A stretch of DNA of 64,000 nucleotides. Source: Streptomyces sp. YIM 121038. GTDB lineage: Bacteria; Actinomycetota; Actinomycetes; Streptomycetales; Streptomycetaceae. The stretch is from assembly GCF_006088715.1 (NCBI RefSeq), contig NZ_CP030771.1, forward strand, positions 6,529,501 through 6,593,500, given 5' to 3'. This document shows positions 28,643-37,480 of the stretch, piece by piece (position 1 is the first letter of the stretch; each line of letters begins with the position of its first letter). A program made the translations under genes and the position numbers. The notes below the pieces were generated by a model. It did not search any database. It was not told where the DNA came from and saw only the letters and a program-made list of their open reading frames with translations.

Positions 28643-28951
28643 GTGCTGGTTCCCTCCCCTTGGACGCGACCTTCCCTCCCCTGGGCAGCGGCCGCGTGTC
28701 CGGGCCGCGTCAGGTCGCGAGTCCCTGAAGCGTGGACTGTCCGGGTGAAGCGCAACAAGCCTGTGCGAGCGAGGGCATGTCTCGGTTCGGGTACACGCCG
28801 AGCCCTGCCGTAGGCATACACGTGCAACTTGAGCGGAAGCCTGGAGGGAAGGCCGAGGGCCAAGGTGGGGCTTGGGTGTCGGGTCGCGCAGAGTTACGAC
28901 CCCGACCCCCGGCAGGGGGTGAGGATTCCTGCCGGGGGCCGCCGGTCGGGG
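28643..28951 (-). promoter_or_regulatory. Intergenic leader of S8 copy 1
   Basis: This 309-base gap has no gene. It carries the ribosome site of S8 copy 1 and a repeated purine-rich element: TTCCCTCCCCT occurs at 28650-28660 and again at 28672-28682 (22-base step), that is AGGGGAGGGAA on the coding strand. The same AGGGGAGGGAA precedes the start of S8 copy 2. The terminator of copy 2 lies at 28906-28938. No clear -10/-35 pair was identified. Confidence 0.5.
28906..28938 (-). terminator. Hairpin terminator downstream of second S8 protease
   Basis: CCCCCGGCAGG (28906-28916) pairs perfectly with CCTGCCGGGGG (28928-28938), with an 11-base loop. It begins 13 bases past the stop of S8 copy 2. The stem is identical in core to the one after copy 1, so the duplication probably included the 3' flank. 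Confidence 0.8.
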
Positions 28952-30148
28952 CTACTTAACTTGCAGCAGTCTGTTCGGCGAGCCCCCGCCGATTCCCGAC
29001 AGCTTGTTCTTGGCCGAGCGGTCGGTGAGCCACTTGCCGACCTTGGCGGGCTTCGCCGTGCGGTGGTCGGCGAGGTACAGCGCGGCCGCTCCGGCGACGT
29101 GCGGTGCCGCCATCGACGTACCGGAGTACGTCGCCGTGGCCGTGTTGCTCGCGTTGGACGCGGACTTGATCGCCACGCCGGGGGCGAACAGGTCCAGGCG
29201 CGAGCCGTAGTTGGAGAAGGAGGGGCGCTTGTCGCGCCGGTCGGACGCCCCGACCGTCAGGGCCTCCTTGACCCGGGCGGGCGAGGAGCGCGTCGCGGAC
29301 TCGCTCTCGTTGCCCGCCGCCACCGAGTAGGTGACGCCGGACGCGATGGACTTGCGCACCGCCGCGTCCAGCGGGGCGAAGGCCGGGGTGCCGATGCTCA
29401 TGTTGGCGACGGCGGGCTTGCGCGCGTTCCTGGTCACCCAGTCGACGCCCGCGATGATGCCGCCGAGGGTGCCTCCGCCCTCCTCGTCGAGCACGCGCAC
29501 GGCCACGATCTTGGCCTTCTTGGCGACGCCGTACTTCGTGCCCGCGACCGTTCCGGCCACGTGCGTGCCGTGCCCGTGGGCGTCCTGGGCGACGGCGTCG
29601 TTGTCGATGAAGTCCCAGCCGGAGCGGGCCCGTCCGCCGAAGTCCTTGTGCGCGGTGCGCACGCCGGTGTCGATGACGTAGACGGTGACACCAGCGCCCT
29701 TCGACCGCGGCGCGGTGTACGACTTGTCGAGCGGCAGGCTCTTCTGGTCGATGCGGTCCAGGCCCCACGACGGCGGGTTCGGCTGCCGGGCCGCGGCCCG
29801 CGCCCCCAGGTCCACCCGGACCTTCCGGTCGGCGACGACGCCGGTGACCGACGGGTCGGCCGCGAGTTCGCGCGCCTCGGCGGCCGTGGCGCGCACGGCG
29901 TAGCCGTTGAGCGCCGCGCTGTACGTGTGCTGGATGCGCGCGTCGTACTTCTCGGCGAGGCTCTTGCCCGCGCCGGAGGTGGACTTCGTGCCCGGCTCGA
30001 GCGTCACGATGTACGTGCTGCTCCGGCCTTCGCCGCCGGCGTCGGACGCGGCGTGCGACGGCGGGGTCACGGCGGCCAGCAGGCCCACCGCGGCGGCGGC
30101 CGCGACGGCCCCCGCCCCGCGCCGCGTTCTGGTGTGGTGCTTGGTCAT
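28952..30148 (-). CDS. Secreted subtilisin-like serine protease (S8), copy 2
   Basis: A 398-residue paralogue of the downstream S8 protease. A signal peptide (about 1-34, Ala-rich, ending near SHAAS) and an I9-type propeptide (STYIVTLEPGTK) precede the catalytic domain with D160 (YVIDTG), H193 (GHGTHVAG), S345 (GTSMAAPHVAG) and oxyanion N280. The two proteins are colinear through the catalytic core, including GAGVTVYVIDTGVRT and TKYGVAKKAK, and end in SPNRLLQVK. I chose ATG 30148 because GGGAGGGA lies 9 bases upstream and the longer reading lacks a signal-peptide-like start. It is probably secreted by Sec and self-activated by propeptide removal. Confidence 0.93.
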   Translation of the reverse strand: MTKHHTRTRRGAGAVAAAAAVGLLAAVTPPSHAASDAGGEGRSSTYIVTLEPGTKSTSGAGKSLAEKYDARIQHTYSAALNGYAVRATAAEARELAADPSVTGVVADRKVRVDLGARAAARQPNPPSWGLDRIDQKSLPLDKSYTAPRSKGAGVTVYVIDTGVRTAHKDFGGRARSGWDFIDNDAVAQDAHGHGTHVAGTVAGTKYGVAKKAKIVAVRVLDEEGGGTLGGIIAGVDWVTRNARKPAVANMSIGTPAFAPLDAAVRKSIASGVTYSVAAGNESESATRSSPARVKEALTVGASDRRDKRPSFSNYGSRLDLFAPGVAIKSASNASNTATATYSGTSMAAPHVAGAAALYLADHRTAKPAKVGKWLTDRSAKNKLSGIGGGSPNRLLQVK

Positions 30149-30579
30149 GTGGTGCGTTCCCTCCCCTGGAAACGGCTGGTGACGACGCCCTGTGCGCACT
30201 GCGTCGTCCGCAGGCGTGCTGGGCAGCGTCTCGTGCGCGGGTGAACGGCCACAAGCCGGATAGCGGGGCGGAATCGGTCATATCGCCCGCACTTTGGCCG
30301 GTTACGGCTCAACCCAAGCTGAGTCTTGGGGGCATGGTAGTAAATCCGAGGATTGACTTGGGTTTTTTGTCTCCCCGATGATCAGTGAGGGCCCAGGGCG
30401 GCAACCCGCCCCGCCCCGGCCGGAGTCCGGAATCCGGCCAGGGGCGGGGCGGGCGCCGACCCGCCCGTGGGCGCGGGGCCCGCGCGCCGGGGCGCGGAGG
30501 TGCCGGGCTGCGGCGCCCGGCCGAGGTGTGTGTCCGAGGACCGCCAGCGCGCGGCGCGGCCACGGGGCACCCTCGCCCC
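30149..30579. promoter_or_regulatory. Divergent intergenic region with competing hairpin elements
   Basis: A 431-base gap between a minus-strand protease and a plus-strand NTF2-like gene, with no gene recognised. AACCCAAG (30311-30318) can pair either with CTTGGG (30325-30330) or with CTTGGGTT (30357-30364), the latter running straight into a T6 tract. These alternatives resemble an attenuator or a terminator pointing right. The flanking bases (30331-30360) are AT-richer than the surroundings. The remaining part (30385-30579) is extremely GC-rich and unstructured by eye. Confidence 0.4.
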
Positions 30580-31086
30580 ATGACCACCACGCCACCCACC
30601 GCGTCACTCGCCCCGCCACCCACCGCGTCTGCCGCTTCGGCCGCCAGCGCGTCACCCGTCGACGCCCGCTCCGTGCTGACCGCCATGTACGCCGCCGAGA
30701 CCCGCTATCTGGCCGCGGGCGGCCCCGGCCGCGCGTCCTTCGCCCCGCTCGCGCCCCACTTCGCGCCCGACGTCGTCCTGCACCAGGCCGACGGCCTGCC
30801 GTACGGCGGCACCTGGCGGGGGCACGAGGGCCTGGAGCGGTTCTTCCTCGCGATGGCCGACACCTGGGACCGGTTCGACATCGTGCGGCAGGAGTTCCTC
30901 GCGGACGGCGGCACCGGAACGCGCCGGACGGTCTGCGTGCACAGCGACATCCACGCCCGCGCCCGGGCCACCGGCCGCGCACTCGCCTTCCCCATCCTCC
31001 AGGCCATCACCGTGGAGGAGGGCAGGATCCGCGAGGTGCGGCCGTTCTACTGGGACACGGCGGCGATCGCGGCGGCCTGCCGCTGA
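30580..31086 (+). CDS. NTF2-like (SnoaL-type) fold protein
   Basis: A 168-residue protein. The first 35 residues are Ala/Ser/Thr/Pro-rich and probably disordered. The rest fits the SnoaL/NTF2-like cone fold: LTAMYAAETRYLAAG, FAPDVVLHQADGLPYGGTWRGHEGLERFF, then the beta-strand end VEEGRIREVRPFYWDTAAIA. Members include polyketide cyclases, limonene epoxide hydrolase-like enzymes and ketosteroid isomerase-like proteins. No catalytic residues can be assigned confidently, and there is no biosynthetic cluster nearby. ATG 30580 was taken as start because upstream in-frame sequence looks non-coding. The gene stands alone, closed by a strong hairpin at 31121-31157. Confidence 0.78.
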   Translation: MTTTPPTASLAPPPTASAASAASASPVDARSVLTAMYAAETRYLAAGGPGRASFAPLAPHFAPDVVLHQADGLPYGGTWRGHEGLERFFLAMADTWDRFDIVRQEFLADGGTGTRRTVCVHSDIHARARATGRALAFPILQAITVEEGRIREVRPFYWDTAAIAAACR

Positions 31087-31120
31087 GCGCGCGTACGGCC
31101 TGCGCCGCGTGCCGTACGGC

Positions 31121-31157
31121 ACACCGGTCCCGCGTTGACAGGGCGCGGGACCGGTGT
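31121..31157 (+). terminator. Perfect 14-bp hairpin terminator
   Basis: ACACCGGTCCCGCG (31121-31134) pairs with CGCGGGACCGGTGT (31144-31157), with a 9-base loop, 34 bases past the NTF2-like stop. Confidence 0.85.
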
Positions 31158-31310
31158 CTGTAATGGTGCGCGTGCCGCGTGGCGTGGGCCGAAGAGCAGT
31201 GGGCGGGCCTCCGACCGGGCGAGCACCTTCACCAAGGGACATGACCTTGCGTTCACTTCGTATCGCGTCGCCGCGCTGCGGCTGACGCAGCCGCGTACCC
31301 GGCGCAGCGC

Positions 31311-31418
31311 CGTACCCGCCGGATCGGCGTAGCCCCGTACCCGAGGGAACGGCACAGCTCCGTACCCGCCGGATCGGCGCAGCCCCGTACCCGACGCAGT
31401 CGCCGCGGCCGCGTACCC
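31311..31418. repeat. Degenerate 25-bp tandem repeat
   Basis: Four consecutive units start with CGTACCCG at 31311, 31336, 31361 and 31386, and CGTACCC recurs at 31412. Units 1 and 3 differ at one base; units 2 and 4 are more diverged. A shortened unit precedes them (GCGTACCCGG near 31294). The array lies in the 456-base gene-free interval (31087-31542) before the hemerythrin gene. I see no other gene there. The role is unknown; protein-binding sites or a neutral minisatellite are both possible. Confidence 0.8.
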
Positions 31419-31542
31419 ACGCCCCTTTCCCGGGGTCCGGGCCGCGCCCGCGCACGACCTTCCCCTTCTTCCCCTCTTCACCGCGTCCGTCGGTCCGTCA
31501 CACACGCGCGGACGCGCCACCCTGTCTGGAGATCCCTTCCGC

Positions 31543-32070
31543 ATGTCCACGCCCACGCCCACTCCCACACCCACCGGCACCCCGCGCCCCCGCGAGGTCC
31601 GCACCCTCGCCGACAAGCTCCTGGAGGTCCACGACTGGCTGCGCGAGCAGCTCGGCCACCTCCGGGCCGAGGCCGCGGCGCACCTCGCCGCCCGTGCCGC
31701 CCACCAGGGTCCCGCCGCACCGCCCGCGCCCGGCCTCGGCCTGCAGATCCGCCAGCGCTGCCTGGAGTTCTGCGACGCGCTCACCTTCCACCACACCGCC
31801 GAGGACGAGCACGTCTTCCCCGGCGTCGTGGAACACCACCCCCACCTGCGCGAACCCCTCGCCCGGCTCGGCGCGGAGCACCGCGAGATGGCCCGCGTGA
31901 AGGAACGCCTCCTCGCGCTGCTCGACGACGTCACGACCGCCGACCCCGAGGCGTTCCTCACGGAGTTCGACACCCTGGCGCGGCTCCTCACCGCCCACCT
32001 GGAATACGAGGAGAGCTGGGTCGTGCCGGTCCTCGCGGACGTGCCGTTCCCGCCCGGTCCGCCCTCCTGA
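31543..32070 (+). CDS. Hemerythrin-domain protein
   Basis: A 175-residue four-helix-bundle protein of the hemerythrin HHE family, which bind a di-iron centre and respond to oxygen, nitric oxide or iron. Likely ligands are seen in LLEVHDWLREQ, LTFHHTAEDEHVFP, RLGAEHREM and LLTAHLEYEESWV. A short Thr/Pro-rich N-terminus precedes the domain and a Pro-rich end follows. There is no extra signalling domain. The gene starts with ATG after a repeat-containing intergenic stretch and is followed, 126 bases later, by a Ser/Thr kinase gene. Whether they work together is unknown. Confidence 0.85.
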   Translation: MSTPTPTPTPTGTPRPREVRTLADKLLEVHDWLREQLGHLRAEAAAHLAARAAHQGPAAPPAPGLGLQIRQRCLEFCDALTFHHTAEDEHVFPGVVEHHPHLREPLARLGAEHREMARVKERLLALLDDVTTADPEAFLTEFDTLARLLTAHLEYEESWVVPVLADVPFPPGPPS

Positions 32071-32196
32071 CTGCCGCCCCCCGGTGAACCGAGTAATCTG
32101 CCGGGGCGTTTCGTGAGGTGACGGCGGTACGACCGCCCGTGCCGAGCGCGGACGCGACAGCTACCGGGCAACAGGGGCACAGGGGGACGGGGCGGA

Positions 32197-34908
32197 ATGA
32201 TCGGTCAGTTGAGGGACACCTCCCCGCGCCGGACGGGACCGTACGAGATCGTCGCCCGGCTCGGCGCGGGCGGCATGGGCGAGGTGTTCCTGGGCGTGCC
32301 GCAGGACGCCCCCGGGTCCGCGGAGCCCACCGCGGTCCCGGGCCCCGCCGCGGCCCCGGATCCCGCCGCGGCCCCGGACCCCACCGCCCAGGGCGGCCCC
32401 CGGACCCCCTACGACCCGGACGAGCTCGTCGCCGTCAAGGCCGTCCGGCGGGACCTCGCGGAGGAGCCCGCCTTCCGGGCCCGCTTCCGGCGCGAGATCG
32501 CCGTCGCCCGCTCCGTCACCAGCCCGTACGTCGCCCGGCTCGTCGCCGGTGACGCCGACGCCGAACAGCCCTGGCTCGCCACGGAGTACGTGGCCGGGCC
32601 CACCCTCGCCGAGGCGGTGCGGCGGCACGGCCCGCTGCCCGTGCCCGCCGTCGCCGCGCTCGGCACCGCCATGGCCCGGGCCCTGGCCGCCGTGCACGCC
32701 GCCGGGGCGCTGCACCGCGACCTGAAGCCCGCCAACGTCCTCATCGGCCCGGAAGGGCCCAAGCTCATCGACTTCGGTGTCGCCCGCACCCCCGGCGCCA
32801 CCACGATGACCGCCACCGGGCTGCTCGTCGGCACCCCCGGCTTCATGTCGCCCGAACACGTCGCGGGCGGACGGCACGTGGTGGCCGCGTCCGACGTCTT
32901 CTGCCTCGCCTCCGTCCTCGTGTACGCGGCCGTGGGACGCGACCCGTTCGGCGACGGGCCCGTGGCCGCCGTCCTGTACCGGGTGTCGCGTGCCGAGGCC
33001 GAACTCGACGCCGTGCCCGCGGAGTTGCGCGAGGTCCTCGCCGCCTGCCTGGTCGTGGACCCGGCCGCGCGGCCGGGCCCCGAGGAGCTCGCCGGGCGCC
33101 TCGCGGGCCTCGGCGGAGCGGACGGCCCCGGCTTCGCGTGGCCCCCGCCCGTCGCGGCGGCCGTCGCCGAGGCGCGGCGCGACGCCGAGCAACTCTGCGC
33201 CGCGGGGCGGCCGCTGCTGCCCCTGCCCGCCCCGCCCGCCGCCCCGCCCGCCGCCCCGTCCGCCGCGCCGCCCGGCGGTGAGCCCGCCGGAGAGCCCACG
33301 CCCACGTGGACGCCCACCGCCCTGAACACCCCCGCCGGGCCCGGCGCCCCGGCCGCCCACGAGCTGCCCACCATGGGCGCCGCCGCGCCCTCGGCGGCCA
33401 CCGCGCCCGGCGTGCCCCGGCGGCGCGGCCGCCGTACCGCGTTCGCCGTCGTGGCCGCCGTGGCCGTGGCGGGCGGTGCCGCGGGCGCCCTGCTCGCGCT
33501 GCTCGGCCCCGACTCCGGCGGCGACGGCGCCGACGGTGCGAAGGGCGGCGCGGCCCGCCCCGGCGCCGCCCCGTCCAGCACCCTGCCGCCCGCCCGGCTG
33601 ATCGCCGCCGCGGGCGTGGACAAGGAGGGCACCGACGACCGCAGCGGCCTCGTCCCGCAGTACCCGCAGCAGCGCCCCAAGGGCTGGAAGCCGTGGCGCG
33701 GCTCCTTCTCGCACGCGCCGATGAACTGCGCCGCCGACACCCGCGCCGTCGTCTGCCTGCTCACCGACGGCACGTACGAAGCGATCGGCGCGTCCGACGG
33801 CAAGCGCCGGTGGGCCTCCGACGGGCGCACCGGCGATGACGGGGGCACCGGGGGCGAGGCCTATGTGAGCCCCTCCGGGAAGCTGTTCGTGCCGGGCGAC
33901 TCCCTGGCCCCCGTCGTGCGCGGCGGGACCTCCGTCATCGCCCGCGAGGGGCGTCTCCAGGTGCGCGACTCCGCGTCCGGCGCCGTGCGCTGGTCCGCGC
34001 GCCCGCCGGAGGGCAGGTACTTCACCCGTGCCCTGCTCGGCGACGGCCTGCTCCTGGTCACCGCCGAGGCCAAGCCGTACGCCGACGGCGGCCCCCAGGG
34101 AGCGGTGCTCCTCGCGTACCCGCTGGGCGGCGGCGCGCCCCGGTGGACCGCGCCGCTCAGCACCGACGAGCTGTCCGGCGCCGAGCAGAACGGCACGTAC
34201 GGCGCGGAGGTCGCCCGGCACGGCCGGGTCTACGCCTGGGCGAAGCAGGGCCTGGTCGCCCTCGACGCCGGGACGGGCGCCCGCCGCGGCAAGGCCTACG
34301 ACGGCGAGCAGTGCCGCGGCGTGATGGCCGTGGGCGGGCAGATCCTGTGCCCGGCCGTGGTGACCAGCGGCTCCGGCTTCGACGACGCCACCGAGGACAC
34401 GGGCACCCGGGTGACCCGGCTCGACGCCGAAACCCTGGCCGCCGAGGGCGCGTTCGCCTTCAAGGCGCCGCAGGTGAGGCCGGACGGAACGGTGCCGCCG
34501 GACGTCGTCGTCACCGCCGTCGGGCCCGGCAGCGCCCTCGCGTACGACACGGAGGGGGCGAAGCTCCTCGTCGCCGAGACGGCGAAGGGCCGGGTCACCC
34601 GCAAGGAGCCCCTGTCCGTCGCCGAGGACCGGATCGTGCGGATGATCTCCTCGGCGCCGCTGCTCATCGGCGACCGCGCGCTCGTCGCCGACAACACCAC
34701 CCTGCGCACGGTGCCGCTCACCGCGTCCGGCGCGGTGCGCACCCTGCGGGTGCCGGGCGCGCCGGGCGACCGCGCGCCGAAGCGGAGCAGCGACCCCGGC
34801 ACGGTCATCGCCGACCAGCTGCGGGCGCCGACGGTCCTGCCGCTCGGCGGGGTCGCGACGATCGTGTACGACCAGGGCACGGTCGTCTCCGTCCGCATCC
34901 CCTCCTGA
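32197..34908 (+). CDS. Membrane Ser/Thr protein kinase with PQQ-like sensor domain, copy 1
   Basis: A 903-residue PknB-type (Hanks) kinase. The kinase domain spans about 14-310 with the Gly-rich loop GAGGMGEVF (23-31), ATP-lysine K81 in VAVKAV, catalytic D175 in HRDLKPAN, D192 of DFG and the activation end GTPGFMSPEH. Unlike its neighbour, it has an extra 37 residues of Pro/Ala/Asp-rich repeats (DPAAAPDP) between the Gly-rich loop and K81. A Pro-rich linker and one TM segment (about 408-430) lead to an extracytoplasmic PQQ-type beta-propeller-like domain. It is the first of two tandem kinases, 84 bases apart, with probable envelope-sensing function. Confidence 0.93.
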   Translation: MIGQLRDTSPRRTGPYEIVARLGAGGMGEVFLGVPQDAPGSAEPTAVPGPAAAPDPAAAPDPTAQGGPRTPYDPDELVAVKAVRRDLAEEPAFRARFRREIAVARSVTSPYVARLVAGDADAEQPWLATEYVAGPTLAEAVRRHGPLPVPAVAALGTAMARALAAVHAAGALHRDLKPANVLIGPEGPKLIDFGVARTPGATTMTATGLLVGTPGFMSPEHVAGGRHVVAASDVFCLASVLVYAAVGRDPFGDGPVAAVLYRVSRAEAELDAVPAELREVLAACLVVDPAARPGPEELAGRLAGLGGADGPGFAWPPPVAAAVAEARRDAEQLCAAGRPLLPLPAPPAAPPAAPSAAPPGGEPAGEPTPTWTPTALNTPAGPGAPAAHELPTMGAAAPSAATAPGVPRRRGRRTAFAVVAAVAVAGGAAGALLALLGPDSGGDGADGAKGGAARPGAAPSSTLPPARLIAAAGVDKEGTDDRSGLVPQYPQQRPKGWKPWRGSFSHAPMNCAADTRAVVCLLTDGTYEAIGASDGKRRWASDGRTGDDGGTGGEAYVSPSGKLFVPGDSLAPVVRGGTSVIAREGRLQVRDSASGAVRWSARPPEGRYFTRALLGDGLLLVTAEAKPYADGGPQGAVLLAYPLGGGAPRWTAPLSTDELSGAEQNGTYGAEVARHGRVYAWAKQGLVALDAGTGARRGKAYDGEQCRGVMAVGGQILCPAVVTSGSGFDDATEDTGTRVTRLDAETLAAEGAFAFKAPQVRPDGTVPPDVVVTAVGPGSALAYDTEGAKLLVAETAKGRVTRKEPLSVAEDRIVRMISSAPLLIGDRALVADNTTLRTVPLTASGAVRTLRVPGAPGDRAPKRSSDPGTVIADQLRAPTVLPLGGVATIVYDQGTVVSVRIPS

Positions 34909-34992
34909 ACACCCGCCTGCCACGCGGAGCCGCCGGGCCCGAGCCCCGGGACGCCCCGGTTCCCTCCCAGACCCGACCCCCGAGGAGTCCCC

Positions 34993-37356
34993 GTGCTCGC
35001 ACCGCTGACCGGGCCGCCGCGCCACGTCGGCCCGTACCGGCTGCTCGCCCGCATCGGCGCGGGCGGCATGGGGGAGGTCTTCCTCGCGCGGTCCCGGCCG
35101 GGCACGCCGCTCGTCGCCGTGAAGACCGTGCGCTCCGACCTCGACATCGACCACGAGTTCCGGGTCCGCTTCCGCCGGGAGATAGCCGCCGCCCGGGCCG
35201 TGTCGGGGCCCGGCACCGCCGCCCTCCTCGACGGCGACGCGGACGCCGAGGTGCCGTGGCTCGCCACGGAGTACGTGGCCGGGCCCGCCCTCGGGCAGAC
35301 CGTGCGGCGCTGCGGCCCGCTGCCCGTCGGCGCGGTGCGCGCGCTCGGCGCCCGGCTCGCCCAGGCCCTCGGCACCGTGCACCTCGCACAGGTCCTGCAC
35401 CGCGACCTCAAGCCCGGCAACGTCCTGCTCGCCCCGGACGGGCCGCGGCTCATCGACTTCGGCATCGCGCAGGCCTTCGACGCGACGGCGCTCACCACCG
35501 CGGGCATGATCGTGGGCACGCCCGGCTATCTGGCGCCCGAACAGCTCCTGGGCAGCCACGCGGTGGTGCCCGCTTCCGACGTGTTCGCCCTCGGAGCCGT
35601 GCTCGCGTACGCGGCGAGCGGACGCGGCCCCTTCGACGACCCGGAGATCGCCTCCGTCATCTTCCGCATCACCCAGGGCGACGCCGATCTGTCCGGGGTG
35701 CCGCGCGACGACGGCCTGCGGGAGACCGTGGCGGCCTGTCTGGCACCCGCGCCCGCGGACCGTCCGACCGCCGCGGAGCTCGCGGCCCGCCTCGAAGGGC
35801 CGTCGGCGGCGGTGCCCTGGCCGGCCGAGGTCCTGTCCCTGTTCGCCGAGCACCGCGAGGCCGTGGAGCGGTGCGAACGGGAGGCGGCGGAGGGGGAGTT
35901 CGCGGCGGCCGACACGGTGACCGGAAGCGGCGCGGGAGCGGGCCGCGCCCCCGCCCCCGCGCCGCAGGCCCCGCCCGTCGCCCCCGCGCGCGGGCCCGGC
36001 TCCCCGGCGTCCGGGCCCGCGCGCCGCCGGTGGGTGTGGATCGCCGCCGCCGCGCTGACCGTGTCCGCCGTGACGCTCGCCGCCGTACTCCTGCCGGGCG
36101 GCGGCGGCGGAGGCGGCGGAGACGGCGGGGGCCGCGAAGCCGGTGCCTCCGGCTCCCCGGCCGGCCCGTCCGGCGGCGGCGAGCGGGGCCCGCTCGTCGT
36201 GTCCGAGTACGGCGACGCGCACCGCACCGGCGACCACGGCCCCGACGGCCTGCGCGCCGCCGCCCGGCCCGAGGGCTGGAAGCCCTGGTCCGTGGCGCGC
36301 CCCGCGGGCCTGGACGACCGGGGCGACGGCTGCGTCCTGGCCGACGCCACCCTGGTGTGCCGCGACGGCAAGGGCGCGGCCGCGGGCTTCGACGCGGCGA
36401 ACGGGCACCACCGCTGGACGACGCGCGGCTTCCGCGGCCGCGCGGACGGGCTGACCGGCATCCAGGCGGTGCCGCCCGAGGCCGACGCGACCGGCCGCGC
36501 CGTCTACGTACCGAGCGAACTCGGCGTCACCAAGGTCGACGTGGCGTCCGGCACGGAACGCTGGCGCAAGGCGGCGCCCACCGGCCGGGGCATCCTCGCG
36601 CTCGCGTACGCCAAGGACGTCGTCTACGCCGTCGAGTTCCGCCCCGGCGGCCCCACCCCGGGCGGCGGGCCCGGCTCCGTCGTCCGGGCCCGTGCCGCGT
36701 CCGACGGCCGCGAGCTGTGGCGGTCCAAGCCGCTGCCCAAGACGGCGGGGCCGCTGGTCGTCGACGGCGGGCGGGTGTTCACGGCCCTGGAGAAGGGCGG
36801 TGTCGTCCGCCTGGACGCGCGGACCGGCTCCACCGCCCGCACCGCGTCCGTGCCCTGTGACGACCTGATGCTGCGCGGCCCGTCGCTGGTGTGCTGGGGC
36901 CGGGGGCGCGCGGGCGTGCGTGACCTCGACCCCGCGACCCTGCGCACCCGGCGCGTCCTCGCGCCCGGCGTGCGCCCCTCGGGCCCGCGTCCGGTGCTCG
37001 GCCCGGCGGGCGTGCTCGTCGTGGCGAGCGACAGCCCCGAACCCGACGCCGTCATCGAGCACGAGCTGAGCGCCTACGACTGGCGCACCGGCAAGCGCCG
37101 CTGGCGCTACGGCGCCCCCGACGACCTGGTCACGCTGGCGCTCGCGGGCGACCGGGTGCTGTCCGCGGGCGCGTTCGAGATCCGCGGCCTGCGCCTCGAC
37201 GGCGACGTCGACACCCTGCGCACCAAGGACATCCCGAAGGCGGGACCCACGGGGAGGACGGACCCCTTCGCCACGTTCCGGCATCCGCTCTACGCCGGCG
37301 GCGCCGTCTTCACCACGACCGCGGAGGGCAAGGTCGTCTCCGGGAACGCGCCCTGA
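34993..37356 (+). CDS. Membrane Ser/Thr protein kinase with PQQ-like sensor domain, copy 2
   Basis: A 787-residue paralogue of the preceding kinase. The kinase domain has GAGGMGEVF, K44 in VAVKTV, D138 in HRDLKPGN, D155 of DFG, and GTPGYLAPEQ at the activation end. A juxtamembrane Pro/Ala-rich stretch, one TM segment (about RWVWIAAAALTVSAVTLAAV) and a Gly-rich linker precede a PQQ/beta-propeller-like extracytoplasmic domain with repeated W-R/DA-G motifs (GTERWRKAAPTGRG, RELWRSKPL). It starts at GTG 34993 with GAGGAG 6 bases upstream. The two genes probably form one operon. Confidence 0.93.
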   Translation: MLAPLTGPPRHVGPYRLLARIGAGGMGEVFLARSRPGTPLVAVKTVRSDLDIDHEFRVRFRREIAAARAVSGPGTAALLDGDADAEVPWLATEYVAGPALGQTVRRCGPLPVGAVRALGARLAQALGTVHLAQVLHRDLKPGNVLLAPDGPRLIDFGIAQAFDATALTTAGMIVGTPGYLAPEQLLGSHAVVPASDVFALGAVLAYAASGRGPFDDPEIASVIFRITQGDADLSGVPRDDGLRETVAACLAPAPADRPTAAELAARLEGPSAAVPWPAEVLSLFAEHREAVERCEREAAEGEFAAADTVTGSGAGAGRAPAPAPQAPPVAPARGPGSPASGPARRRWVWIAAAALTVSAVTLAAVLLPGGGGGGGGDGGGREAGASGSPAGPSGGGERGPLVVSEYGDAHRTGDHGPDGLRAAARPEGWKPWSVARPAGLDDRGDGCVLADATLVCRDGKGAAAGFDAANGHHRWTTRGFRGRADGLTGIQAVPPEADATGRAVYVPSELGVTKVDVASGTERWRKAAPTGRGILALAYAKDVVYAVEFRPGGPTPGGGPGSVVRARAASDGRELWRSKPLPKTAGPLVVDGGRVFTALEKGGVVRLDARTGSTARTASVPCDDLMLRGPSLVCWGRGRAGVRDLDPATLRTRRVLAPGVRPSGPRPVLGPAGVLVVASDSPEPDAVIEHELSAYDWRTGKRRWRYGAPDDLVTLALAGDRVLSAGAFEIRGLRLDGDVDTLRTKDIPKAGPTGRTDPFATFRHPLYAGGAVFTTTAEGKVVSGNAP

Positions 37357-37379
37357 CCCCCGCGCCCGCGGCGGTCACG

Positions 37380-37402
37380 ACTTGCCTTTGTCCCGGGCAA
37401 GT
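37380..37402 (+). promoter_or_regulatory. Inverted repeat upstream of glgP
   Basis: ACTTGCC (37380-37386) and GGCAAGT (37396-37402) form a 7-bp inverted repeat around a 9-base centre, 79 bases before the glgP start. CTTGCC/GGCAAG dyads are common as LacI-family operators, so sugar-responsive control is possible. No -10 box was assigned. Confidence 0.45.
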
Positions 37403-37480
37403 TCACGGTCCCGTGGTGGCGGGGCGGCCCGACCCCCTACCGTCGATGGGTCACGTACGTCCTCCGACAGAGGTGCCGCC

